A DNA stretch of 64,000 nt from DATBJJ01 sp963750915 (GTDB lineage Bacteria; Acidobacteriota; Vicinamibacteria; Vicinamibacterales; 2-12-FULL-66-21), in NCBI GenBank assembly GCA_963750915.1, contig CAVVSF010000005.1:248001-312000 (forward strand), given 5' to 3'. Position numbers and translations under genes: made by a program. Below are positions 16,280-24,327 of the stretch, in pieces. The first letter of the stretch is position 1; the number at the start of each line of letters is the position of its first letter. Below the pieces are notes generated by a model. The model made no database searches. It had not been told where the DNA came from and was given only the letters and a program-made list of their open reading frames with translations.

Positions 16280-18194
16280 CTATCGCGCCCGTTCCGCCAG
16301 CTTCGCGCGTACTCCTTCGTAGTCAGCGTGTTGGCGCACCGGCGCCAGCAGCGGTTCGATCGGGATCGTCCATCCCGAGAACGGCAGATCCGGGCGCTCG
16401 AGCAGTGTCGTCAGCGACGCGATGGCGGCGGCGATGTCGCCGCGGACCGCACGCAGCATCGCGTTCGGCGAGCGCCGCCTCGCTGCTGCGGCCGCCGCGG
16501 CGCAGATCATCGATCGCAGTGATCGCCGCCGCAAACGACGATTCCGCGCCTGCCGCATCGCCGCCGGCGGCCCGGGCGGTGCCGAGGCCAATCAGCGAGC
16601 GCGCGTGCGCCGGAAACAGCGCGAGCGCCTTGGTGAACTGCTCGATCGCGCCGGCGTGATCGCCCGACTTCATGCTCGCGAAGCCGGCGCCGTCGTGGGC
16701 GTTCATCGCGAACTCCCTGGCGTAGAGCTGCGACTGCCCCGACGCCAGTTCGAGCGCGAACTCCTGCCGCGCCTCGACCTCGTCACCGCAAGCAAGACGC
16801 ACCAGGCCGAGGAGCCAGTGCAAGCCCTTGGCGGGAAAGCGCTGCTTGCGATCGGCCTGGCGGTCCTGGACTACCGTTCCCTCCCGCAGGACCGGCTCGG
16901 CGCGGTCGAGATGTCCGCGCGCGATGTGCACCATCGCCATTTCGAAGTGCGCGAACGGAAAGTCCTGGTAGAGATCGATCGTCCGCGCCAGCGCCTGCAG
17001 CCGCTCTTCGCCCCATGCCGCGTGCGCGAGCCGGAACTGGTTGCCCCAGTAGCGCGGCTCCAGCCCCACCGCCCGCCGGGCCGACACCAGCGCTTCGCCG
17101 GCACGACCGGCGCTCATCAGCAGGAACGACAACGTCGCGTGCGCCTCGGCGAGATCGCGCTCGATCTCGATCGCCTTGCGCACGTGGTCGATGGCCCGCG
17201 CCAGGAGCGACGCTTCGGGCTGGTTCTTCGGCCGTGACGCCTCATACTGCCAGAAGCGGGCGTTCGCGAGCCCGACGTGGGCGGCAGCGTAGCGCGGGTC
17301 GAGCCCAATCGCGCGCTCGAAATCGTCGATCGCTGCCGGCACGAACGAGGCGTCGAGAGACTCCAGCTTCACCCGGCCCTCCGTATACGCGCGATACGCC
17401 TCGAGCGAGCTGGTGTCGGCGACGGTCCGGACCTGACGGCCGCCAGCCCACAGCACGTCGGCGAACTGGCCGACGATCCGATCCTGCAGCTCGAACACCT
17501 GTTCCAGCGCCCCATCCGCCTTCGCTTCCGCCGTCGCTTCGCCGCTCGCCGCATCGACGACGCGGGCGGTGATGCGTAGGCGATTGCCAGCGCGCTGAAA
17601 GCTGCCGACGACCGCGAGGTCGAGGTGGAGATCGGCGCGAATCGATGACAGCTCGCCGCCCGAGCGACGCACCGCCTCGACCACCCGCAGGCGATCGACG
17701 ACTCGCATCGGCGCGATGGCGCGGAGATCGTTGGTGACGGTCTCGGCAATCCCCGAAGCCAGCCAACCTAGCTCGCGATCGCCGGTGACGTTGGTGAAGT
17801 CGAGCACCGCGATCACCGGCAGCGCCGCCGATTCGCGCACGACCTCGGTCGGCGCCAGCGCCGGCATGGTCGCGGGCGATGTCTGGGCGCCGGTCACGGG
17901 CGCGATGAAGCGGTAGCCGCGGCGGGCGACGGTCTGGATGTAGGCCGGCTTGGCCGGATCGTCGTGCAGCGCCTGGCGCAGCTCGGACACGGCCTGCGTC
18001 AGCGCGTTGTCGGTGACGGCAACGTCCGGCCACAGCGCCTTGAACAGATCGTCCTTCGAGACCAGCGCCGGCTGCCGCGCCACGAGATAGAGCAGCAGGT
18101 CGATGATCTTCGGCGAGAGCTGGATGATCTCGCGGTCGCGGGTCAGGCGATACGCCGACGGGTCGAGCGTATACGGACCGAAACGGTAGATCAC
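16280..18194 (-). CDS. CadC-like winged-helix TPR transcriptional regulator, frameshifted near its C-terminus
   Basis: A one-component regulator of the type expanded in Acidobacteriota. A winged-helix domain (1-100, IYRFGPYTLD to ARRGYRFIAPV) is followed by a FlgO/TolB-N-like segment (about 125-245, PVIAVLDFTNVTGDRELGW) and then TPR repeats to about 600. The start is GTG, sharing 4 bases with the stop of the glycosidase gene (18191). At about 16455-16475 the reading frame must shift by one base. In the upstream frame the tail turns into low-complexity Arg residues and stops at 16323. The neighbouring frame continues with MLRAVRGDIAAAIASLTTLL to a stop at 16280, a sensible TPR C-terminus. Either the assembly has an indel or the gene has lost its last 60 residues. 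No transmembrane helix is evident. Confidence 0.85.
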
Positions 18195-19371
18195 TGGCGG
18201 CGTTCGCCGTTCTGGCGGCGCGGCGCGACGATCAAAGCGTCGCTCACCTGGCGTTCACCCGCGGCGTCCGAAGGACTGTTGACCACCCGCCCCTCCACCC
18301 ACATCGTCGTCGAGCCGCCGCCGTCGAGGTTGAGCGCGTTGACGAGGCCGAGCCGCCGGGCGAAGTCGCGGAGCTCGACGAGCGTCATGCCGACGCTGCG
18401 CTGCGGCTGACGGCCGTCGACCGTCACCAGCCAGATTGCGCCGTCGGCGCCGGAGCCAATCATCGTCCGCGGGTGGCGCAGCTCGGCGAAGCCCTTGGTA
18501 AAGGTTTCGATGCGACCAGTCTGTGACCGGCTCGCCGTCTTTGATCAGGAGTCCCGCGCCGCCGACGATGTCGCGGGCTCCGGCCCAGGCCGTCGGCGTC
18601 GCCGTCGACTGGATCGTAGAGCACCTCGAGGCCGAGGCGCGCGCCGCGCTTGATCGCCGACAGCTCCGGCGGCAGCTTCTCGCCGCCGAACGATAGCACG
18701 AAGCCGCCGGCCGGAATCTTCGTGCGGCCCTCGCGGTGCGGACCGCTGGCGATTCGATACGCGGACGGCGTTCCACTGCCGCTCCGCGTCACCACCCACT
18801 CCATGCCGCGGCCGGCGGTATCCGTGTCCTCGTTGTAGAGCGGCGTGAACAGCATCAGTCGTCCGCGTATCCGCGTCGTGTCGATGCCGTCGATCGGCAC
18901 GCGCGCTTGGGAGATAACGAGCGACGCCGTCGCGCGCAGGTGTCCGACGACGAGGCGGAGGACGTTGCCGTCCTGGCGGATGCCAACCGCGCCGCGCGGG
19001 CGACGGGCATCGCTCACCAGCTGGCCGCCGACGGTCAGGACGCCGGAGGGATCGCCGTTGGCCTGAAAGAAGCCGGCATTGATCGCCGCGAGCGGCTTGT
19101 GCCTGGTAGCGAGCGCGGATACGGTTTCGGTGCCCATCACTTCGTCGTTCGCGAGGACGGAGCGGAGATCCGCAACCGCCGGATCGAGCCGTAGCATCCG
19201 CACGGACATCGGCTCGGGCGGGGATACGAGGGCAGCCGTGTCGAGCTGGTAGAATTGCACGCCCTGCGCCAGCGTCCGTGGCGCCGGCAGATCGAGCGGC
19301 TGGCCCGAAAGCGACCCGATCAGGAAGATGGGAAGGCACAGCCGGATCAGGGCGACCGGCACGTGGTTCAC
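18191..19371 (-). pseudogene. Phosphodiester glycosidase (NAGPA domain) family protein with two frameshifts
   Basis: A secreted protein of the NAGPA/exopolysaccharide phosphodiester glycosidase family. From a GTG start near 19371 (19362 is also possible) it has a hydrophobic leader (LIRLCLPIFLIGSLSG). The conserved core follows: NAGFFQANGDPSGVLTVGG, SYxx-type strands, IVGGAGLLIKDGEPVTD, RHPRTMIG and NLDGGGSTTMWVEG, the family's signature end. These pieces lie in three different frames. The frame changes near 18571-18592 and again near 18508-18532, so the intact product requires two single-base corrections. The last codons overlap the GTG of the regulator gene by 4 bases, suggesting coupling. 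With the regulator's own frameshift this makes three in 2.1 kb. Decayed gene or assembly error cannot be separated here. Confidence 0.75.
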
Positions 19372-19408
19372 CACGAGGGGGCCTGAAAAGCGAACGAAGG
19401 AAGGCGCA

Positions 19409-20017
19409 ATGGCTTCGATCCTGTCCTCGCTGAGTCTGGTTGCCGGATTGCTCCTCGTCGGCCCGGCTCTCCTGCTGGCGCAGCGGGAGCTGTCGACTGG
19501 CCCCCTCACCGCCGGTCCGATTGCCGACGCTCCGTTCTCGGCCGTCGCGACCACTATCGTAAGACGATCGCTCCCGAACGGTACCCGAATCGATCGCACG
19601 GCGACTGCCGGATACTTCCGCGATCGCCTGGGCCGCGTCCGCGTCGAACAGGCCCTGCTCGTATGGGACGAGGCGCAGCCTCAGCCGGCGGAACGCGGAC
19701 TGGTTACGATAGCGCTCGGCGATCGCGTCACGATGACCGGGACGGATCAGGGCGGTGGAGTGTTCGAGATCGTCGATGAGCGCTGGGAGTCGCGAGAGCT
19801 CGGATTGCTGCTCGAATCGCGGCTGGCGGATTCGCGTCTCGGCACGGTCGAGTACCGCCTGTCGGACATTCAACGAACCGAGCCATCGCCGGATCTCTTC
19901 GTCGTCCCGACCGATTACGCGATCTCCGGCCTGTTCGAAACCGGCAAACTGACGTTCGTCAACGCCTACAACGTGGGAGCGAACACCACGGACCTGTGGC
20001 TCAACGCGCGCAAGTGA
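19409..20017 (+). CDS. Hypothetical secreted protein, 202 residues
   Basis: The ATG at 19409 follows GAAGGAAGG (Shine-Dalgarno) and begins a signal peptide (SILSSLSLVAGLLLVGPALL, cleavage near LAQ). The mature part has repeated beta-strand-like segments, including TTIVRRSLPNGTRIDRT, GYFRDRLGRVRVEQALL and YRLSDIQRTEPSPDLFVVP. These resemble the small secreted beta proteins found as families in Acidobacteriota genomes (outer-membrane-lipoprotein-like folds), and I assign no function. It is divergent from the glycosidase gene and its 3' end overlaps the convergent gene at 20001 by 17 bases. Confidence 0.75.
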   Translation: MASILSSLSLVAGLLLVGPALLLAQRELSTGPLTAGPIADAPFSAVATTIVRRSLPNGTRIDRTATAGYFRDRLGRVRVEQALLVWDEAQPQPAERGLVTIALGDRVTMTGTDQGGGVFEIVDERWESRELGLLLESRLADSRLGTVEYRLSDIQRTEPSPDLFVVPTDYAISGLFETGKLTFVNAYNVGANTTDLWLNARK

Positions 20018-20459
20018 TCGACGAGCCGTCGAACGCGGTCACCTCGAGCACGGGAATGGCCTGGTCGGTGGCGTGCGGCGAGCGCGACGTCCGCGGATCC
20101 AGGCCGATGGCGATGCGCGTATTGCCGACGGTCGTGCCAACGCCGGCCCCCGAAAGATCCGAACGAAGGATGCCGCGCACTTCGACCGTCTTCTTGTCGT
20201 ACTGCTCCTTCAGTTCCTTGAGCAGATCCTTCTTTCCCTCGAGCCGGTAGGTCAGCACCGGCACGTCCTCATCCCGCTTCGCCTCGCCCTCGGCGTCCTT
20301 GCGTATCGTCTCGGCGCCCTCGACCGCCGATCCGCGGAGGCAGCCCTTGATGATGAGCGAATCACCCTTCTTCGGCGGTTTAGGGTTGTCCTGCGCCTGA
20401 ACGGCCAGCACCAGCGCGCCTACAAGAGCCAGGGACAACAAGACAGGGCTGAATCGCAT
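20001..20459 (-). CDS. Hypothetical secreted protein, 152 residues
   Basis: The ATG at 20459 is well placed behind GGAGG. A signal peptide (FSPVLLSLALVGALVLAVQAQ) leads to a short lysine-rich stretch and a domain with GDSLIIKGCLRGS, a charged linker, then LLKELKEQYDKKTVEVRGIL. This layout suggests an OB-fold-like strand set as in small exported BOF/OB proteins, but I cannot name the family. Two cysteines (in KGCLRG and the C-terminal SITCAR) could form a disulfide. Convergent overlap of 17 bases with the 19409 gene. Confidence 0.75.
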   Translation of the reverse strand: MRFSPVLLSLALVGALVLAVQAQDNPKPPKKGDSLIIKGCLRGSAVEGAETIRKDAEGEAKRDEDVPVLTYRLEGKKDLLKELKEQYDKKTVEVRGILRSDLSGAGVGTTVGNTRIAIGLDPRTSRSPHATDQAIPVLEVTAFDGSSITCAR

Positions 20460-20887
20460 TGGGACCTCCGGGCGACAGCGCGGTAGCAATTCAGGATAGC
20501 ACTCTCGTGGGAGCGCTTCGCGCGGGCTCGGGGTTCGGGGTTCGAGGCTGCGGACGCGACGACGCCACCGCGTGATCGCGGGCGCGACGACGTCGGGCCG
20601 TGGCGCCGACTTCGCGCCGTGGAAAACGGACCCTCCGCGGCATGGCTCACGATGCGGCGGCGGCTTGGGGTCTGCCGGACGCCGGTAAAGCATCGGTTCA
20701 GCCACAAGCTTCCTCGACCGCCGGAGACGAATCAGCGCCGCCGCCGATGGGACCCGCTGCGGGCCCGTTTTTGACTCCGCTGTCACGGCGCTCACACGGC
20801 GCCTCGACCCGACGTCGTCACGCCCGCGGGTGATCGCGATCGACCCCGCTCGTCTCGCGTCCCGACAGCCGCGGGGGGCCCTTCGGT

Positions 20888-21148
20888 GCCGCTCAGGGCA
20901 AGCTGGCTGGCCAGGCCCGTGGAGCGAGCCGACGCGCTGCGAAGCAGGAACGGCGGCGCAGCGATTCCTTGCGTCGTGTTCCGTCCCTGTGATCCGTGCC
21001 GTTGCTGAATAGATATGTCGGGCCGCGAGCGCCTGATCACTGTCGCTGCTGTCCAGCGCCTACACGACGCGGCAGCGGCAGGGTACGAGCGGAGGCGCCG
21101 TTCCCGGCGAGCGGAATCGGGCCTGGACAGCCAGCTTGCCCTGAGCGG
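20888..21148. repeat. Inverted repeat, 30-base arms about 200 bases apart
   Basis: GCCGCTCAGGGCAAGCTGGC begins the left arm, extending to 20917 (GGCCAGGCCC). The right arm at 21119-21148 is its reverse complement with one clear mismatch. The intervening DNA has no gene. The core CGCTCAGGGCAAGC resembles dispersed non-coding repeats seen in other bacterial genomes. It could be a MITE-like relic or a composite hairpin. Confidence 0.65.
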
Positions 21149-21207
21149 CGTCGACGGGGTCTCGCTCCAGCGGCTCGTCGCGAGGTGAGAATCGTGTGCA
21201 CCGATCT

Positions 21208-21301
21208 GCCGGAGCTGAAGCTCCGGCCCACGTACTGAACTGCCAATCGCGGTCGCCTGGGGCTCGTGAATTCTGTCGCGGAGCTGAAGCTTCGCGCTAC
21301 G
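21208..21301. repeat. Two REP-like palindromes in the same orientation
   Basis: Both follow the 9-2-9 architecture with GA loop. The copy at 21208-21227 is perfect with a CCACG tag. The copy at 21277-21296 has one arm mismatch and a CTACG tag at 21297-21301. They lie directly downstream of the leftward gene ending at 21313. Confidence 0.75.
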
Positions 21302-21312
21302 ACAGCTGCGCG

Positions 21313-22962
21313 CTACACCGCGAACAGGCGCCACTCGCCGAAGCCGGCGATCTCGTGCGTGCCGCGGTCCTGGAACGGCAGGCCGGCGTCGCCGACGATG
21401 TCGCAGACGGTGCGGGAGATGAGGGCTTCGTTGGCGTTGGCGATGGCGGCGATGCCCGCCGCGAGCTCGACGGGCGGGCCGGAAGCAGTGTCTTCGTCGA
21501 TCGCGCACTCGCCAGTGTGCAGGCCGACGTGAACGGTGACGCCGAAGCGCGGCGCCGCTTCGACGAGCGACGTGGCGCAGCGAATCGCGCGCGCCGGACC
21601 GTCGAACGCCGCCATCAGCGCCGTCGCCGACATGTCCATGGCGCGGCCGCGGAACCAGTCGCATTCGTGCGAGGCGTGCTGGAAGAACGAGCCGATGTTG
21701 TTTCCCTCGGCGCGGATGTGGAGGATCGTCGCGAGGACGCGGTCGAGCGGCCCCCGCGCCGACGCGCCGGTGACGAAGCGCTCGATCTCGTCGAGCATCA
21801 GCGCCTGGTCGCCGACAAACGGCAGGTGATCCTCGCCCGGCAGCTCGACGAAGAGCGCGCCCGGAATCCGGCTCGAGACGTAGCGGCCCTCCTCCACCTT
21901 CAGGCAGCGATCGTGGCGGCGGTGCAGCACCAGCGTCGGCACGCGGATCGACGGCAGGATGTCGCGGATGTCGATTTCGGCGTTCATCTTCGTCAGCTGC
22001 AGCGCCGCACCCGGGCTGGCGCCCATGCGCAGGTACGTCGCCCACCAGGCGCGGAACGCCGGGTCGCCGGCCATGCTCGGCGCCCGATCCTCGATCCCGA
22101 TCGGACCGCCCCAGCCTTCCTGGATCTGACGATAGAATTCCTCGCGCGCCTCGCGGGTCGGCCCCCACGGGTACTCCGGATCCCACAGGCGCTTGGCGTA
22201 GGTCCCGACCATCACCAGCGCGCGCGTCTTCTCCGGGTAGGTGGCGGCGAACAGCGCGCACATCGGCCCGCCTTCCGAGACGCCCATCAGCGCGGCGTAG
22301 CTCGAGCCCACCTGATCCATCACCGCCCTGACGTCGTCCATGCGCTGCTCGAGCGTCGGCAGCTCGGTGACGCGATCCGAGAGGCCGGTGCCGCGCTTGT
22401 CGATCAGGATGAGGCGCGAGAAGCTGGCGAGGTGGTGGAGGAAGCGGGCGAAGGACGGCTCGGCCCAGAAGTAGTCGAGGTGCGAGACCCAGCCCATGAT
22501 GAAGACGAGGTCGCGCGGGCCGCTGCCGACGACTTGATAGGCGATGTTGACGTCGCCGTTGCGGGCGTAGTGCGTCTCCGGAACCGAGACCACCGAGACG
22601 GCGGAACCCGACGCGATCATCGCCGTGCCGGCCGGCGGCGCGGCGTGCAGATCGATCGTCACCGGCGCGATGAAGCGGTAGCCGCGGCGGTGCGCGGTCT
22701 CGATGTAGGTCGGCGTCCGCGAGTCGTCGTTGAGGGCGCGGCGGATCTCGCGGATGCAGACCTTCAGGGCACCGTCGCCGACATGGACGTCGGCCCATGC
22801 GAGCTCGAGCAGATCGTCCTTCGTCACCAGCTGCCCGCCGCGCATCGCGAGATGCTGCAGCACCGTGAACGCCTTCGGCGCCAGCGGCACGACCGTGTCG
22901 CCGCGGCGCAGCTGCCCGGTCGCGGAATCGAGCCTGAACGGTCCGAACGTGCAGGTGGTCAT
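21313..22962 (-). CDS. Winged-helix / alpha-beta hydrolase / degenerate class III cyclase fusion
   Basis: A 549-residue three-domain protein from the ATG at 22962. Residues 1-103 form an OmpR/CadC-type winged helix (FGPFRLDSATGQLRRGD to AHRRGYRFIAP). Residues about 125-400 form an alpha/beta hydrolase with nucleophile S229 in GVSEGG, acid D351 (RRHDRC) and H379 (GEDHLPF). Residues 405-549 match class III adenylyl/guanylyl cyclase domains (AFDGPARAIRCATSLVEAA, VGLHTGEC, and EWRLF at the end). The two metal-binding aspartates are replaced, however: the first strand reads LATILHIRAEG where FTDI is usual, and ATALMAAF stands for GDGxLAxF. Cyclase activity is therefore unlikely, and the domain may bind a nucleotide or dimerise. 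Hydrolase-cyclase fusions are known; the added DNA-binding head suggests a one-component ligand-responsive regulator. No membrane segment. Confidence 0.85.
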   Translation of the reverse strand: MTTCTFGPFRLDSATGQLRRGDTVVPLAPKAFTVLQHLAMRGGQLVTKDDLLELAWADVHVGDGALKVCIREIRRALNDDSRTPTYIETAHRRGYRFIAPVTIDLHAAPPAGTAMIASGSAVSVVSVPETHYARNGDVNIAYQVVGSGPRDLVFIMGWVSHLDYFWAEPSFARFLHHLASFSRLILIDKRGTGLSDRVTELPTLEQRMDDVRAVMDQVGSSYAALMGVSEGGPMCALFAATYPEKTRALVMVGTYAKRLWDPEYPWGPTREAREEFYRQIQEGWGGPIGIEDRAPSMAGDPAFRAWWATYLRMGASPGAALQLTKMNAEIDIRDILPSIRVPTLVLHRRHDRCLKVEEGRYVSSRIPGALFVELPGEDHLPFVGDQALMLDEIERFVTGASARGPLDRVLATILHIRAEGNNIGSFFQHASHECDWFRGRAMDMSATALMAAFDGPARAIRCATSLVEAAPRFGVTVHVGLHTGECAIDEDTASGPPVELAAGIAAIANANEALISRTVCDIVGDAGLPFQDRGTHEIAGFGEWRLFAV

Positions 22963-23042
22963 GCCCTCGGAGGAGGGTAGCACCGGTTGGCTCAGATCTG
23001 CGGCGGACAGGCTGGCGCCTGCGACGTCGTGCATGGTGGCAA

Positions 23043-24122
23043 TCAGCTCTGCTTTACCGCGACGTAGTAGTAGTTGATCGGATCGTGCGGCAGCGTCTCG
23101 ACGCGAACGTTCCTGAAGCCGGCGGCGTTCAGCATCTCGACCGCCTTCTCGCGGCCCCACATCGCGCCGAGGCCCGGGCCGCCGGACGCGAGCGACACCG
23201 ACATGCAGTGCATGCAGGAGACCGTGTACATGAACGGCCCGAGCGGATGGTCGCGGTTGTCGCCGACATGCGTGTGGCCGGCGATGTCCTGCATCAGGAA
23301 CGTGCCGCCGGGGCGCAGCGCCGCATGGATGCGTTCGAGCACGCGGTCCGGCTTCGCCTGGTCGTGAATCGCGTCGAACGCCGTCACCAGGTCGTACTTG
23401 CCGTCGAGCCAGAGCTCGGCGACGTCGCCCTGGACCAGGCTGACGTTCTTGACGCCGCGCACCTCGGCCTCGGCGCGGCCGGCGGTGATCGCCTCGCTCG
23501 ACATGTCGATGCCGGTGAAGCGGCTGTCCCGATAGGTCTCGGCCATCGCGACCGCGGCCTGGCCGCTGCCGCAGGCGACGTCGAGGACGTCGATGCCCGC
23601 CTTCAGCTTTCCGTCCAGGCCGTCGACGAGCGGCAGGATGTGCGGCTGCAGCCCCTCGACCACCGTCTGGCGGCTCTCCTCCGCCATCACGACATGGAAC
23701 CGGCGGTAGGCGCTGTAGGGCACGCCGCGGCCGTGCTGGAACGCTTCGACGATCGCGTCCTCGGCGCCGCCGAGCACCGACACCCACTGCATCGTCACGG
23801 CAATGTTGTTCGGGCTGGCCGCGCGCGTCAGCAACGCGGCGTGCTCTGCCGGCAGGCTGTAGGTCGCCGTCCGCTCGTCGTAGGTCACGATGCGGCCGGT
23901 GACCATCGCGCCCAGCCATTCACGCACGTAGCGCTCGTTCAGCTGCGCCGACTTTGCGATCTGCGCCGCGGTCGACGGCGGCAGCGCCGACATGGTATCG
24001 AACAGCCCGGTACGATGGCCGACGCTCAGCATCAACGCCAGGCCGGCGTCGTTGATGATCTGGAACGCGCGCTCGGCAAAATTCTCGGTGGCCGGCGATT
24101 CCGGCGACGTCACAACAGACAT
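23043..24122 (-). CDS. Class I SAM-dependent methyltransferase with N-terminal winged-helix-like domain
   Basis: A 359-residue protein. The first 115 residues resemble the dimerisation/winged-helix region of O-methyltransferase-like enzymes (ALMLSVGHRTGLFDTMSALP, QIAKSAQLNERYVREWLGAMV). The Rossmann core starts at about 178 with motif I VLDVACGSGQAAVAMAE. Then come FTGIDMSSEAI (acidic motif II), a VQGDVAELW segment and motif IV VTAFDAIHD. The C-terminal half has LRPGGTFLMQDIAGHTHVG. The substrate is unknown. The ATG at 24122 has GAGGAAC upstream. The gene ends 80 bases before the winged-helix fusion start on the same strand, so they may be one transcript. Confidence 0.88.
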   Translation of the reverse strand: MSVVTSPESPATENFAERAFQIINDAGLALMLSVGHRTGLFDTMSALPPSTAAQIAKSAQLNERYVREWLGAMVTGRIVTYDERTATYSLPAEHAALLTRAASPNNIAVTMQWVSVLGGAEDAIVEAFQHGRGVPYSAYRRFHVVMAEESRQTVVEGLQPHILPLVDGLDGKLKAGIDVLDVACGSGQAAVAMAETYRDSRFTGIDMSSEAITAGRAEAEVRGVKNVSLVQGDVAELWLDGKYDLVTAFDAIHDQAKPDRVLERIHAALRPGGTFLMQDIAGHTHVGDNRDHPLGPFMYTVSCMHCMSVSLASGGPGLGAMWGREKAVEMLNAAGFRNVRVETLPHDPINYYYVAVKQS

Positions 24123-24142
24123 TGGTTCCTCGTCTTTCTTAA

Positions 24143-24163
24143 CCGAGGGGCTTCGCCCCTCGG
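24143..24163. terminator. Perfect GC-rich hairpin between leftward genes
   Basis: CCGAGGGGC, TTC loop, GCCCCTCGG: a 9-bp perfect stem at 24143-24163. It lies downstream of the 24328 stop and just upstream of the methyltransferase start, on the leftward transcript. No U-tract follows, so a terminator or mRNA-stability role is a guess. The neighbouring stretch 24170-24255 holds further short GCTCGCTCGCGGG repeats without a gene. Confidence 0.45.
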
Positions 24164-24327
24164 ACTCCCCTACTAACTCGCTCGCGGGGGCCCCATGGCC
24201 CCGCTCCGCTCGCCAGGCTCGCTCGCTTCCGCTCGCTCGCGGGTTAGCGAGACGGCTCTATAGAATACGGATCCGCCAGCGTCGCCGCCTGCGCATCGAC
24301 TGAAGAAGAAGTTAGGATTCGGTAAGC

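Larger units (their letters stand above)
20460..21312. other. 853-base gene-free region rich in repeats
   Basis: No convincing gene. A 57-codon ATG frame (21015-21188) runs across the repeat arm and has no family resemblance. The region contains a 30-base inverted repeat (20888-20917 and 21119-21148), two REP-like palindromes (21208 and 21277), and a short GGGTTCGGGG-type simple repeat near 20525. It separates genes on the same strand (20459 and 21313), so it is probably a landing site for small repeats. Confidence 0.6.

Noticed and set aside
21015..21188. 57-codon ATG frame in the repeat-rich gap
   Set aside because: It runs through one arm of the inverted repeat, has no recognisable family or ribosome-binding site, and ends in repeat sequence.
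24170..24255. GCTCGCTCGCGGG repeats as a CRISPR or tandem array
   Set aside because: Only short, irregular GC-rich units with no uniform spacers.
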